A stretch of DNA of 60,101 bases from Lentimicrobiaceae bacterium (GCA_018661505.1 JABJIE010000088.1:1-60101), one strand, 5' to 3'; positions 7,255-16,737 are shown, numbered from the stretch's first letter. A program made the numbers and translations. Notes: generated by a model from the sequence alone, not told the origin.

Positions 7255-8625
7255 TTAGTTATCTTTATCTGATTTAAAAAGTTCTTCTTTTTTAACTTTT
7301 TCAACATCATCGTTATTCTTTAGAGTTTTTGAGACTGATCTATAGGGTGCCACTATTACTTCATCTCCATCTTTTAAGCCTTCTGTTACTTCGATGTATT
7401 TATTATCTTGTATACCAGTCTTAACCTTTATTAGTTTTGCCTTGCCGTCCTCCAAAAGGAAAACATATTCTTCAATTTTATCATTTGACTTGGCGACCCC
7501 TTTCTCGGAACTTAGCCTTTCCTCCTCTCGTTTTTCTTTAGCTGTTTTTACCCTACCTGAGGTGTCAGCACGTGTTGTAACTGCTTGTATAGCTATGGTT
7601 TTTATGTTGACTGCAGTTTCAGTTTCAATTTCCACAGTTGCAGACATTCCAGGTCTGAAAGGTGAAGATATTGCGGCATCAGTTCTTATAAGATCTTCAT
7701 AGGAGGGTTTTAGCATCTTAATCTTTACATCAAAGTTTGTAACCTGATCGGCACTAACTCCAACCGTATTTGCTGAGGTTGCTATCTCTGTTACCAACCC
7801 CTTAAAATCTCGATTAAGATATGCGTCAACTTCAATTATAGCTGTGTCAAGTAAATTTACCCTAACAATATCATTTTCATTCACTTCCACATTCACTTCC
7901 AGGATATCAAGATCTGCAATTCTCATTATTTCAGTACCTGCAGAAAATGTAGACGCTCCAGTAACTCTTTCTCCTACATCAACACTTAATTTTGATACGG
8001 TTCCATCATTTGGAGCGTATATGGTAGTTCTATTTAGATTTTCTTTTGCCTCCTTAAGGGAAGCTCTAGCACTGCTAACCTGAAATTGTGATGATTTATA
8101 ACTTTCTTTGGCAGCAGCCACATCAGCTTTTGAAACATCGTAGTTAGATTTTGCAGTTTCAAAATCGCTATCAGAAATTACTTTCTTATCCCAGAGTGTT
8201 TTACTTCTCTTAAAATCGAGTTCAGATTTCACAAACTGTGCCTTACTTTGAGATAATCTTGCGTTTGAATTAGCTTGATTTGCCTGAGAAGTTTTTAAGG
8301 AAGCTTCAGTTTTTTCATAGGCTCTGAGATAAATTTCAGGATCAATCCTTGCAAGTTTGTATCCTTTCTCAACAAATTCACCTTCCTTAACATATAACTC
8401 TACAACTTCACCAGAAATAAATGGGCTAATTTTTATGTCTTTAGCTGGCTGTATCTTTCCGTTTGCAGATACCGTTTCGACTATTTTTCTTAATTCAACA
8501 AATTCCGTAGCTACTTTTGTGCTTTTGGAATTATTTCCTTTCTTTATTGCTAGCACAGTAACAACTGTAACAACAACTACAATGGATATTAACAACCATA
8601 CTCGTTTTTTACTTTTTGCTGCCAT
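7255..8625 (-). CDS. Periplasmic adaptor (membrane fusion) subunit of a tripartite efflux/export system
   Basis: A 456-residue HlyD/MacA/AcrA-type adaptor linking an inner-membrane transporter to a TolC-like channel. An N-terminal membrane anchor spans about residues 9-28 (VWLLISIVVVV...). A lipoyl-like half motif follows (GKIQPAKDIKISPFISGEVVELYVKEG), then a long coiled coil rich in Ala, Ser and Lys (about 100-200), the second lipoyl half (IYAPNDGTVSKLSVDVGERV), and beta-barrel and membrane-proximal domains. A charged insert of about 35 residues (near 355-390) interrupts the C-terminal part. The TolC gene lies 75 bases upstream, and no permease or ATPase gene is adjacent, so the energised partner must be elsewhere. 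MacB-type ABC or RND partners are both possible. Confidence 0.88.
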   Translation of the reverse strand: MAAKSKKRVWLLISIVVVVTVVTVLAIKKGNNSKSTKVATEFVELRKIVETVSANGKIQPAKDIKISPFISGEVVELYVKEGEFVEKGYKLARIDPEIYLRAYEKTEASLKTSQANQANSNARLSQSKAQFVKSELDFKRSKTLWDKKVISDSDFETAKSNYDVSKADVAAAKESYKSSQFQVSSARASLKEAKENLNRTTIYAPNDGTVSKLSVDVGERVTGASTFSAGTEIMRIADLDILEVNVEVNENDIVRVNLLDTAIIEVDAYLNRDFKGLVTEIATSANTVGVSADQVTNFDVKIKMLKPSYEDLIRTDAAISSPFRPGMSATVEIETETAVNIKTIAIQAVTTRADTSGRVKTAKEKREEERLSSEKGVAKSNDKIEEYVFLLEDGKAKLIKVKTGIQDNKYIEVTEGLKDGDEVIVAPYRSVSKTLKNNDDVEKVKKEELFKSDKDN

Positions 8626-8700
8626 TTTGTGTTGATTTAAAATTTAGTTTAAAACGATCATAAAAATAGATTTTATTATGATTCATCGCTTAGATTAGTT

Positions 8701-10083
8701 TTACTTAATATTGGCAATATCTTTCAGAGTTAAGCTTTTTCCTAAGTAAAAATCTAGAATTTTAACTTTGAAGATATAGTCAAATTTTGAAGAGGTAAGA
8801 TCCGATACAGCATTTGCTAATTGTGTTTTTACAACATTATAATCGGTGGAATTAACCATTCCTACATTAAACTTCTCTTCGGTATATTTAAATGATTCTT
8901 TAAATGCATCTACACTTTTATTTCTCGACAAGAATGTTTGATATGCAGCTATTGCGTCAGCATATGCAGACTCAATATTCTTTCTCAAACGTAATTTTTC
9001 AGACTCTAATTCTAAGTTAACTACATCCAAGTAAATCTTAGATTTCTTAATGTTGGTACTTACTTGATAACCGTTGAATAATGGAATTGATACTCCTAGG
9101 CTTAGAGTTCCATTTCTGTGTTCTTTGAACTGATCCCCAAAAGGAATTTTTTCATCATAACCTGGTTGTCCAGGAATAAAACTTTTAACTAATTGATCTG
9201 AATAGTTAGTTCCATAAGAGCCATTTGCGTATAGCCTTGGGCTTCTCATTCCTTTCACTATGGAAAGGCTCTTATTTGCACTTTCAAGCCTATACTCAGC
9301 ACTCTTTATCTCTGGCATTATCATAACAGATTTATTATAAATCATTTCTGCTGGTAGTAATGTGGGTGTACTGGTAATTTCAAGGATTGGTTTTTCCACA
9401 TCAAATTCTACATTTGATTCAATATCCAAGAGTTGCATCAAATCTAGATAAGCAAGCAGAACATTATTTTTTGAGTTAACCAACACTGCTTCATCAGAAG
9501 CTCCTTGAGCCTCAATGTCGTATAACTGACCCTGTGCAAGAGCTCCAGCATCAACTTGTTTTTTTGTTTTTTCAATTTGCTCGTTGGATATATCAACCTG
9601 TCTTTCTGCATTTTTTGCAAGTTCTATATTAAATAAAATCTGAAGATATGCAGCAGCAACGTTTAGGGACATATCGTTTCTGATTTTGTCGGAATTGTAT
9701 TTCTCAGCTAAGTAGTCAAATTGTTTTTGCCTCACATTGTTTATGAGTTGAAAACCGTTAAATAGGGTAACCTGAGAATTAATCGAAAAATATGATTGTT
9801 GTGTATTATTATTTGCATATCTGTTTGCTGATTGATCGTATGATCTTCCCCATCCGTATTGATGAGATGCAGTTGCATTTAGGTTAGGAGCCAAACCATA
9901 TTTGCTTTGAGTAACATCCCTATCTGCAGAATTAACATTAAGCACACTTTGCTTAATCTGAATATTGTTATCAAAAGCATATTCAATACATTCTTCAAGT
10001 GTCCATTGCTTTTGTGCTTGAACATTGATACCAATCACAAGTAAAATGGATGTCAAAATGAAAATGACTAATCTGGATTTCAT
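8701..10083 (-). CDS. TolC-family outer-membrane channel
   Basis: A 460-residue outer-membrane efflux protein that forms the exit duct of a tripartite pump. A signal peptide (about 1-23, ending INVQAQ) is followed by the classic start WTLEECIEYAFDNNIQIKQS. Two repeated OEP domains follow, with long alpha-helical stretches and beta-barrel segments such as SQVTLFNGFQL and LSLGVSIPLFNGYQV. It is the first gene of the TolC-adaptor-tsaB unit. A -7 box (TAAATTTG, minus, 10131-10138) lies 48 bases before the ATG. Confidence 0.93.
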   Translation of the reverse strand: MKSRLVIFILTSILLVIGINVQAQKQWTLEECIEYAFDNNIQIKQSVLNVNSADRDVTQSKYGLAPNLNATASHQYGWGRSYDQSANRYANNNTQQSYFSINSQVTLFNGFQLINNVRQKQFDYLAEKYNSDKIRNDMSLNVAAAYLQILFNIELAKNAERQVDISNEQIEKTKKQVDAGALAQGQLYDIEAQGASDEAVLVNSKNNVLLAYLDLMQLLDIESNVEFDVEKPILEITSTPTLLPAEMIYNKSVMIMPEIKSAEYRLESANKSLSIVKGMRSPRLYANGSYGTNYSDQLVKSFIPGQPGYDEKIPFGDQFKEHRNGTLSLGVSIPLFNGYQVSTNIKKSKIYLDVVNLELESEKLRLRKNIESAYADAIAAYQTFLSRNKSVDAFKESFKYTEEKFNVGMVNSTDYNVVKTQLANAVSDLTSSKFDYIFKVKILDFYLGKSLTLKDIANIK

Positions 10084-10130
10084 GATTTAAGTTTTTATAA
10101 TTTAGATCTATAGAATGTAATAATTCGTCG

Positions 10131-10138
10131 CAAATTTA
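10131..10138 (-). promoter_or_regulatory. -7 promoter box of the TolC-adaptor-tsaB unit
   Basis: Reads TAAATTTG on the minus strand, matching TAnnTTTG. It is the only good match in the 217-base divergent gap before the M1 peptidase. No TTG is seen at the ideal upstream distance. Confidence 0.5.
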
Positions 10139-10300
10139 ACTAATTGGTTATAAATTCTAGATTAATTAATGTTAAATAAAATTTTTATCTATAACTATGA
10201 TCTATTAACATTATTTTAATCAATTTCGTACATATTTAAGTGCAATTTTTCAATTACTTTTACAAACAAGTTTCTTAATCTATTAATTTAATCAACTAAA

Positions 10301-12634
10301 ATGAAGAAGTTAATTCTATTTGTACTCGTATTTATTACGTTACAGAGCAATGTTATTGCTGAAACAGCTGCAGCTATAGGAGACTCTATTCATGCCATTC
10401 ATTATACAATTAATATCGATGAGATTAATACCTCAGATAAAACTATAAATGGATGGGCTGAAGTTATAATTACTCCCAAAATAAATCAAATACAGCAAAT
10501 AAAACTAGATCTAAAGGATCTTACTGTCGACTCTGTATTTATTAACCAATTAATCAGGCCTTATACCCATTCTAATGATGAAATCATAATAGATTTGAGT
10601 GAAAGCATATCCATTGGAGATACTATTGCTTCAAGGGTGTATTACCATGGCCAGCCTTTTCATGAAGCATGGGGAGGGTTCCATTTTTCTGGTGATTATG
10701 CTTTTAATTTAGGTGTGGGATTTGAATCAATTCCTCATAATCTTGGTAAAACCTGGTTCCCATGTATTGATGATTTTACCGATAGAGCTACTTATGATGT
10801 TATTGGTACAGCAGAAACAGGATTAACAATTACAGCTGGTGGTAGGCTTCTGGATACAATAAATAATGGTAACAATACCACTACTTGGCATTGGAATATA
10901 CCATATCCAATTCCAACATATTTGGCTTCCATAACCATTGGCGATTACGTTGAATACAAAGATGTACATGCTGGTATTGAAGATAGCATACCAATAATTA
11001 TTTACACAAAACCCTCAAGTGCAGGAAATGTAGCTGGTTCATTCATCAATCTTCACGAGATAATAGAATTCTTTGAGACGAGATTTGGTCCCTATCCATT
11101 TGAAAAAATTGGCTACACTGGAACAGCTATTGGAGCCATGGAGCATGTTTCAAATATTGCATATCCTAATTCGGCTATTAATGGCGGAACTTCCTCAGAA
11201 TATCTGTATACTCATGAGTTATCCCATATGTGGTTTGGGAACAAAGTAACATGTTCAACCGCCGAAGACATGTGGTTAAACGAGGGGTGGGCAACATTTT
11301 GTGCTATTTATTATAAGGAAGTACTTTATGGTCATAGCACATTTTTAGATGAGATGCGTTCTAATCACAAGGATGTTCTTCAGAATGCTCATATTGCCGA
11401 TGGCGGATATTGGGCAGTTAGCAATATACCTCAGGAGGTTACTTATGGTAAAACAGCTTATGATAAAGGTAGTACCGTAGTAAACACATTAAAAAATTAC
11501 CTTGGAGATTCATTGTTTTTTGATGCAATGACAGCATACTTAACCAATGATACAATTGCCTACTCATCGAGATCATCTGAGGAGCTACGCGATTTTTTAA
11601 CTGCACATACAGGAATTGATATGTATTCATTTTTTGATGCCTGGGTAATGAGTCCTGGAACACCCCACTTTTCAATTGATTCAATGAATGTTGTCGAGGA
11701 AGGAGAAGATTATATTATTGACATTTGGACTAAGCAAAAATTTAAAGGGTTTGATTTCCTTGCCAATGATAATATTTTGGAGGTTACATATATAGATGAA
11801 GATCTTAGACTATTTTCAGATACCATTCATTTCTCAGGAAAAACAGGCCATTCCGTAAAGGTTTATAATAAAAATTTAGTGCCATCTGAACCTATCTTAG
11901 TTTTCTTGGATTTATTTGAGAAAATAAATGACGCTACAACAGACAACTATTCATATTTCAGTGAACCAACAGAATATACTTTCCCATCAACTTATTTTAC
12001 TCTTTATGTTGAAGAATTAACGGATTCAGCTATGATTAGAGCAACACATAGTTGGGTCAAGCCAGACTCCCTAAAGAATCCAATCGAAGGGTTAAGACTT
12101 TCACCATATAGGCACTGGAAAATCGAAGGTATTTTCCCAGAAAACATTGATGCGAGTGGTAAATTCTTTTATTCGATAAGTAGTAATCTTGATAATGAAT
12201 TAATAACCTCAGCAATTGACTCAATAGTAATATTATATAGAGAAAATACTGCAGATGAATGGAAGTCAGTACCTCAAACACGCGTAGGCGTTTGGTCCGT
12301 AGGTAACATTATTGTAGATGAAATATTACCTGGTGAGTATACAATGGCTGTTTGGGATACACAAATTGTCGGTAGAAAAGATGATAACCAATTGAATGAA
12401 ATTAAAATCTATCCGAATCCATCAAAGGGGGAAATTAATTTTGAGTTTACTCGGAAGGGAAATTATGAATTAAAATTATTTGATAACCAGGGCAGGATTC
12501 TAGATAGCACAGTAATAAATTCCATAAGTGGTGTATGGAATCTGCAAAGCAGAAATTATTCGGGTATACATCTAGTTGAAGTTTTTGAGAGGGGGGAATT
12601 AATTATATCTAAAAAAATTATTTTTACAGACTAG
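10301..12634 (+). CDS. Secreted M1-family metallopeptidase with T9SS sorting domain
   Basis: A zinc aminopeptidase of the M1 (gluzincin) family, exported through the T9SS. Signal peptide about 1-20 (ending SNVIAE). The N-terminal beta domain is followed by the exopeptidase motif GAMEH (278-282) and the zinc site H305-E306-L-S-H309 with E328 in NEGWA, the exact HExxH-x18-E spacing. A catalytic Tyr is likely in the following helical region (VTYGKTAYDKG). The final ~80 residues form a C-terminal sorting domain beginning IKIYPNPSKGEINFEF. At 777 residues it is shorter than PepN, as is common for secreted Bacteroidota members. It should release N-terminal residues from peptides outside the cell or at its surface. 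It is monocistronic, and the gene downstream is convergent. Confidence 0.92.
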   Translation: MKKLILFVLVFITLQSNVIAETAAAIGDSIHAIHYTINIDEINTSDKTINGWAEVIITPKINQIQQIKLDLKDLTVDSVFINQLIRPYTHSNDEIIIDLSESISIGDTIASRVYYHGQPFHEAWGGFHFSGDYAFNLGVGFESIPHNLGKTWFPCIDDFTDRATYDVIGTAETGLTITAGGRLLDTINNGNNTTTWHWNIPYPIPTYLASITIGDYVEYKDVHAGIEDSIPIIIYTKPSSAGNVAGSFINLHEIIEFFETRFGPYPFEKIGYTGTAIGAMEHVSNIAYPNSAINGGTSSEYLYTHELSHMWFGNKVTCSTAEDMWLNEGWATFCAIYYKEVLYGHSTFLDEMRSNHKDVLQNAHIADGGYWAVSNIPQEVTYGKTAYDKGSTVVNTLKNYLGDSLFFDAMTAYLTNDTIAYSSRSSEELRDFLTAHTGIDMYSFFDAWVMSPGTPHFSIDSMNVVEEGEDYIIDIWTKQKFKGFDFLANDNILEVTYIDEDLRLFSDTIHFSGKTGHSVKVYNKNLVPSEPILVFLDLFEKINDATTDNYSYFSEPTEYTFPSTYFTLYVEELTDSAMIRATHSWVKPDSLKNPIEGLRLSPYRHWKIEGIFPENIDASGKFFYSISSNLDNELITSAIDSIVILYRENTADEWKSVPQTRVGVWSVGNIIVDEILPGEYTMAVWDTQIVGRKDDNQLNEIKIYPNPSKGEINFEFTRKGNYELKLFDNQGRILDSTVINSISGVWNLQSRNYSGIHLVEVFERGELIISKKIIFTD

Positions 12635-12653
12635 ATTTTACGGGCAAGGATAC

Positions 12654-12950
12654 CTATTTATAGGCTAATTTAATATCATTTATTTCTGTATAATAAACTG
12701 ACGCATTTTGTCCACAAATAGGACAAAAATCTAAAATTTCTTTTGTTTCGGTCTTACAAGAGGTACAAACACTTTTCATTTTATAATGGTGGGTTATAAT
12801 GTTTTTTTTGGCTCTGATGATACTTATTAAACCAACAAAAGGTGTTAGAAAAATGTTTATCATCAGAGCACCAAAAAAACTTATCCTTTTTCCAAAAGAG
12901 AAAAAAGATATCATAACTGAAATAACTAAATATGCTAAAATGTAAATCAT
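12654..12950 (-). CDS. Small membrane protein with C-terminal zinc ribbon
   Basis: A 98-residue protein of unknown function. Two hydrophobic segments (about 3-18 and 24-45) form a helical hairpin. A cytosolic or periplasmic zinc ribbon with two CxxC pairs (CTSC near 62-65 and CPIC near 76-79) follows. Such zinc-ribbon membrane miniproteins recur in Bacteroidota but no role is established. It is convergent with the M1 peptidase (19 bases between stops) and appears monocistronic. A CAATTT-TGC-AAATTG inverted repeat at 12968-12982 lies just upstream and could be an operator. Confidence 0.7.
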   Translation of the reverse strand: MIYILAYLVISVMISFFSFGKRISFFGALMINIFLTPFVGLISIIRAKKNIITHHYKMKSVCTSCKTETKEILDFCPICGQNASVYYTEINDIKLAYK

Positions 12951-12967
12951 ATAAGCTTATTTAGTCT

Positions 12968-12982
12968 CAATTTTGCAAATTG
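12968..12982. repeat. Short perfect inverted repeat upstream of the zinc-ribbon gene
   Basis: CAATTT-TGC-AAATTG is a perfect 6-base inverted repeat with a 3-base spacer, 18 bases before the start codon at 12950. It could be a repressor site. In AT-rich DNA it could also be chance. Confidence 0.35.
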
Positions 12983-13120
12983 CATGCCTAATTTTGTAAA
13001 AAATAGCTAATCAGGCGTGTATGGTTTAATTCAAAAAAAAAATGTACTAATAATTACGAAATCGGAGTTCGATTATGGATTTTTAAGAGTATTACAGGTA
13101 AAACCATCTAACTCATTTAC

Positions 13121-13128
13121 TATTTTTG
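13121..13128 (+). promoter_or_regulatory. -7 box of the serine hydrolase gene, nearly leaderless
   Basis: TATTTTTG matches TAnnTTTG and ends 7 bases before ATG 13136. With a start site 4-7 nt after the box, the transcript would carry almost no leader. Confidence 0.6.
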
Positions 13129-13135
13129 TGCGCCA

Positions 13136-14347
13136 ATGAAATTAAAACTTTCAAAATATTTATTTGTTTTTGCACTTGCACTATCTGCTTATTCTTGTGG
13201 CGAAAGTAATGAGAGTTACACTAACGATAATTTTGTTTTGGTTGATATTAATGATTCCATAATATCAAGTCTTGATAGCATTATAATTATGAATAAAGCA
13301 ATTGAACTTGACAATAAATTTTCTCGTCTTACTCGTCTAACTGGTTTTAACGGAACTGTACTATACTCTGAAAAGGGTAAAATTATATTCAAGAAGGCAT
13401 ATGGATTTAAGAATGTAAGAAGGAAAAAAGATAGTCTGAAAACGTCTGATGCCTTTCAACTAGCGTCCGTATCAAAAATGTTTACGGCGATGGCCATAAT
13501 GATACTTAAAAATGACGGGAAGATTGAGTATGATGTTGATATTCGCAGATATATCCCTGAATTCCCATATGAGGATGTTACTGTTAGGCTATTACTAACT
13601 CACAGAGCTGGCTTACCCCGATATATGAGTTTGGCCCATGAAAAGTGGACCAATAAAAAGGTTCCCATGGATAATGATGATATGCTTGATTTATTTGTAG
13701 AGTATGTTCCTGATAGCTACTTTACGCCTGATAATGGTTTTCATTATTGTAATTCAAATTATTCCATTCTTGCAAATGTTGTTGAACGAACATCTGGGCA
13801 GAATTTCGAGGATTTTATGCGCGAAAGAGTATTTGACCCATTGGAAATGAACGATTCTTTTGTATACAACATGAGAGACGACTCCTCCGTATCTCTATAT
13901 GTTAAGGAGGGAGTCGCAGGATATTATCACCGTGGTTGGAGATGGCGTGAGATGACAAATGAGTATTTGAATGCTGTGATGGGAGATAAGGGAATATACA
14001 CTTCCGTTGACGACATGTTTAAATTTGATCAGTCCCTTGATAACTTCACCCTTTTGCCAGATTCAATAATAAGAGAGGCATTTATGCCTGGAAATCCATC
14101 CTATTGGAAAAGAAAGGATAATTACGGCTTTGGATGGAGGGTAAAAGAAGACCGCGATAGTACGGTTTTTCACTTCGGATGGTGGAAAGGGTTTCGAACA
14201 TTCTATATTCGTGATATGAAATATCAAAAAACACTGGTTGTTCTCACAAACAAGGATAAGGGCCCTAGTTCATCTCACTTATGGAACATAATAAAATCAG
14301 ATACTCTGCCACTGGGTAGGGTTTGTAAGTTACCCGACATAAAATAG
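13136..14347 (+). CDS. Serine hydrolase lipoprotein of the class C beta-lactamase/DD-peptidase family
   Basis: A 403-residue penicillin-binding-fold serine hydrolase. The N-terminus is a lipoprotein signal ending in LSAYSC, with Cys about residue 21 as the lipidated residue. All three active-site motifs are present: S111-V-S-K114 (nucleophile Ser and general base Lys), Y204-C-N206, and H346-F-G348 in place of KTG. The HxG variant is typical of esterase and peptidase members rather than resistance beta-lactamases, so cell-wall peptide or ester hydrolysis in the periplasm or at the surface is more likely than drug resistance. It is transcribed alone from the box at 13121 and is convergent with the response-regulator gene. 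Confidence 0.88.
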   Translation: MKLKLSKYLFVFALALSAYSCGESNESYTNDNFVLVDINDSIISSLDSIIIMNKAIELDNKFSRLTRLTGFNGTVLYSEKGKIIFKKAYGFKNVRRKKDSLKTSDAFQLASVSKMFTAMAIMILKNDGKIEYDVDIRRYIPEFPYEDVTVRLLLTHRAGLPRYMSLAHEKWTNKKVPMDNDDMLDLFVEYVPDSYFTPDNGFHYCNSNYSILANVVERTSGQNFEDFMRERVFDPLEMNDSFVYNMRDDSSVSLYVKEGVAGYYHRGWRWREMTNEYLNAVMGDKGIYTSVDDMFKFDQSLDNFTLLPDSIIREAFMPGNPSYWKRKDNYGFGWRVKEDRDSTVFHFGWWKGFRTFYIRDMKYQKTLVVLTNKDKGPSSSHLWNIIKSDTLPLGRVCKLPDIK

Positions 14348-14402
14348 CAAACTACAGATCATAGATACACTTTAAATTCGTTAACCCTATCTATGGTTTA
14401 CT

Positions 14403-15092
14403 TCAACTAACTACAAGTTTAAATCCAACTCCATGGACATTTATAAGCTCAACGCTTGCATCCCCTTTTAAATATTTACGAAGTTTGGTTATGTATACAT
14501 CCATGGAGCGAGCGTTAAAATAACTGTCATCAAACCAAATTTTATTTAGAGCAACAGTTCTATCAAGAACATTGTTCATGTTCTCGCAAAGAAGCTTAAG
14601 AAGTTCTGCCTCTTTTGATGTTAACTTCTGCTCACCATCGCTCGTTGATAGCATTTGCCTATTATATTCAAATGTATAATTTCCAAATTTAAACTCTGTT
14701 GGGCTATTGTCAGTTTCTTCGGGCCTACTTCTACGTACTATTGCATTTATTCTGAAAATAAGTTCTTCCATACTAAAGGGTTTAGTTAGGTAGTCATCAG
14801 CTCCAATTTCAAACCCTTGTTTTTTATCTTCCTGCATCGCCTTTGCACTCAGAAATAAGATTGGTATGTTCTTGTCTATTTTTTTTATCTTCTTTGCTAA
14901 AGTAAATCCATCCATTTCTGGCATCATTATATCTAGAACACAAAAGTCAAATTTCTCTCTTTTAAATGCTTCATAAGCTTCTTTACCATCCTGACATAAT
15001 AATGTTGGATAATTTTTAGCTTCGAGATATGCTTTTAAAATGGTTCCTAAATTTTTATCATCCTCCGCAAGAAGTATTCTAGTATTTTCCAT
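14403..15092 (-). CDS. OmpR/PhoB-family response regulator (RprY-like)
   Basis: A 229-residue two-domain regulator. The receiver domain has the acidic pair D11/D12, phospho-acceptor D54 in VLDIMMPEMDG, and the conserved Thr/Ser and Lys of LFLSAK. A winged-helix DNA-binding domain follows (about 128-229: LTSKEAELLKLLCEN, RSMDVYITKLRKYL, NVHGVGFKLV). It directly follows the histidine-kinase gene, with one base between stop and start, so the two are translated from one mRNA. Architecture and partner resemble RprXY of Bacteroides; the target genes cannot be read from this window. Confidence 0.93.
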   Translation of the reverse strand: MENTRILLAEDDKNLGTILKAYLEAKNYPTLLCQDGKEAYEAFKREKFDFCVLDIMMPEMDGFTLAKKIKKIDKNIPILFLSAKAMQEDKKQGFEIGADDYLTKPFSMEELIFRINAIVRRSRPEETDNSPTEFKFGNYTFEYNRQMLSTSDGEQKLTSKEAELLKLLCENMNNVLDRTVALNKIWFDDSYFNARSMDVYITKLRKYLKGDASVELINVHGVGFKLVVS

Positions 15093-15093
15093 G

Positions 15094-16524
15094 CTAATTT
15101 GTTTTTATGGGAAGTTTAATTGTAAATGTGGATCCTTTTCCCATTTCCGAATCCACTGAAACCTCGCCATTATGTTGATCAATTATTGCCTTTACATAGC
15201 TAAGGCCCAGTCCAAAACCTTTAAAATTATGAACGTTACCGGTGGGTACTCTATATAATTTTTCAAAGATTTTTTTTCTGTTAGTATTGCTTATTCCTAT
15301 GCCGTTATCTTTTATTCTAATTAACAAGGATTTATTACTATTTATTGTGTTTATAACGATATCAGGTTTTTCCAAGCAATACTTTATGGCATTATCTAGA
15401 AGGTTAATTATGACATTCGTCAAGTGAATATTATCACCCATTACTTCGTCATTCTGAGCTCTAAGCTGAGCTTCTATTTTACCACCTTTATTTTCAATAG
15501 CTATGGTTTTACTACCCATGGCAGCATTGATAATATCATGTATATTGTTAAGGGATTTTTGAATTTTAAGTTGTCCCTTGTCAATGATGGCAGTTTGTAA
15601 TATCTGCTCCGACATAAGCCCTAAACGGCCATTTTCCTCATCAATAACACCAACGTAGTTCTCATATAAAGATTCTGTTTTTTGAATATCTTTATCCTTT
15701 AGAGCCTCGCATGCCAATGCTATTGTTGATATAGGTGTTTTAAATTCATGAGTCATATTATTAATAAAATCATTTTTCATTATTGAAAGCCTCTTTTGCC
15801 TGAAAATAGTATAAATACTAAAAGAAAATGATATTATTATCACGAGAAACAAGACTACTGATACGGCAAGTAGTATCCATAACTGACTTATAAGAAACTT
15901 TTTTTCATTTGGAAAAAATATAAGTAATTTGTTTGGCAATGAAAACAATGATCCAACAGGATTAAGGTCGAAAATAAAACTATCATTTAAGAGTTCCTCA
16001 GGGTATTTGCCTGTTTTTTGAAAAATCATAGAGTTTGTTGCTGGACTGTATATCCCAAATTCAAAGGATGTATTGATATCCTTATTTTTTAACTCATAAG
16101 TAAGCATTGATTCAATGAGGGCTTTTTTTGAGTGGTAGAAGTTTTCAGGGTCTTTTTGATTGTAACCAAAGGTTAAATCATTAATAAGTTTATTGGCCAT
16201 ACTTGAGTTATGCAAAATCATATCGATATCAGTCTGACTGCTAATGTTTTGGAAGTTGTAGAACATAACTCTATTCAATGAATCATATATTTGGAAGCTA
16301 CTCTGGTTTTCCTCTATAAACTTTCTTCTATTCTTTATTCTTTCCTCCAACCTTAATTTATCCAGATCATAAACAACTTGGGTTATTGCTTGCTTTACGT
16401 CCTTTACAAAAATGGCCTCTTTTAACTTTACGGCGTCTCTTATCCATCTCACTTGTATCATCATCAAACCAATCGTTGCAATGGTAACAAGTATTAGCAA
16501 TATATAATATGACCACTTCTTCAT
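15094..16524 (-). CDS. Membrane sensor histidine kinase (RprX-like)
   Basis: A 476-residue sensor kinase. A transmembrane helix at about 6-25 and a second at about 215-237 flank a periplasmic sensor of about 190 residues. The HisKA domain carries phospho-acceptor H259 in NNMTHEFKTPIS. The ATPase domain has the N box (NVIINLLDNAIKY), G1 (IKDNGIGIS) and G2 (FKGFGLGLSYVK). It should autophosphorylate and pass phosphate to D54 of the regulator encoded next to it. The signal is unknown. A -7 box (TAAATTTG, minus, 16529-16536) ends 4 bases before the ATG, suggesting leaderless mRNA. Confidence 0.92.
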   Translation of the reverse strand: MKKWSYYILLILVTIATIGLMMIQVRWIRDAVKLKEAIFVKDVKQAITQVVYDLDKLRLEERIKNRRKFIEENQSSFQIYDSLNRVMFYNFQNISSQTDIDMILHNSSMANKLINDLTFGYNQKDPENFYHSKKALIESMLTYELKNKDINTSFEFGIYSPATNSMIFQKTGKYPEELLNDSFIFDLNPVGSLFSLPNKLLIFFPNEKKFLISQLWILLAVSVVLFLVIIISFSFSIYTIFRQKRLSIMKNDFINNMTHEFKTPISTIALACEALKDKDIQKTESLYENYVGVIDEENGRLGLMSEQILQTAIIDKGQLKIQKSLNNIHDIINAAMGSKTIAIENKGGKIEAQLRAQNDEVMGDNIHLTNVIINLLDNAIKYCLEKPDIVINTINSNKSLLIRIKDNGIGISNTNRKKIFEKLYRVPTGNVHNFKGFGLGLSYVKAIIDQHNGEVSVDSEMGKGSTFTIKLPIKTN

Positions 16525-16528
16525 GAGG

Positions 16529-16536
16529 CAAATTTA
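16529..16536 (-). promoter_or_regulatory. -7 box of the two-component operon, abutting the start codon
   Basis: TAAATTTG on the minus strand is followed by four bases and then ATG 16524. This spacing places the transcription start at or within 1-2 nt of the start codon. Confidence 0.6.
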
Positions 16537-16620
16537 AGGCATCAAACAGTTGATACACAGCTTTTAACTTTTATTAACAGTTGTTATATTCACTTAACAT
16601 TTTATGTAAACAATGTAATG

Positions 16621-16737
16621 TACTTTTGTAATTGAACTAGTTAACAAATTAATTAAAAGATTAGCTTTAGGGCTAATTAGATTTCTGCTTTATTCGATAA
16701 TTGATGGTTTAAGTCCCGCTTCGGCGGGATTTTTTTT
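16621..16737 (+). ncRNA. Candidate small RNA with own promoter and terminator
   Basis: TACTTTTG at 16621-16628 matches the Bacteroidota -7 box. About 85 bases further on is a textbook intrinsic terminator: stem TCCCGC/GCGGGA with a TTCG tetraloop (16714-16729) and a run of 8 T (16730-16737). Between them lies a second hairpin, ATTAGC (16660-16665) / GCTAAT (16672-16677). Both neighbouring genes are on the minus strand, so this plus-strand unit serves neither of them. No plausible ORF is seen. The predicted transcript is about 105 nt, starting near 16632. No -33 TTG is seen. I cannot assign it to a known RNA family. Confidence 0.6.

Noticed and set aside
13136-14347. Reading the serine hydrolase as an antibiotic-resistance beta-lactamase
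   Set aside because: The third motif is HxG, not KTG, and the lipoprotein form fits the esterase/peptidase branch of the family.
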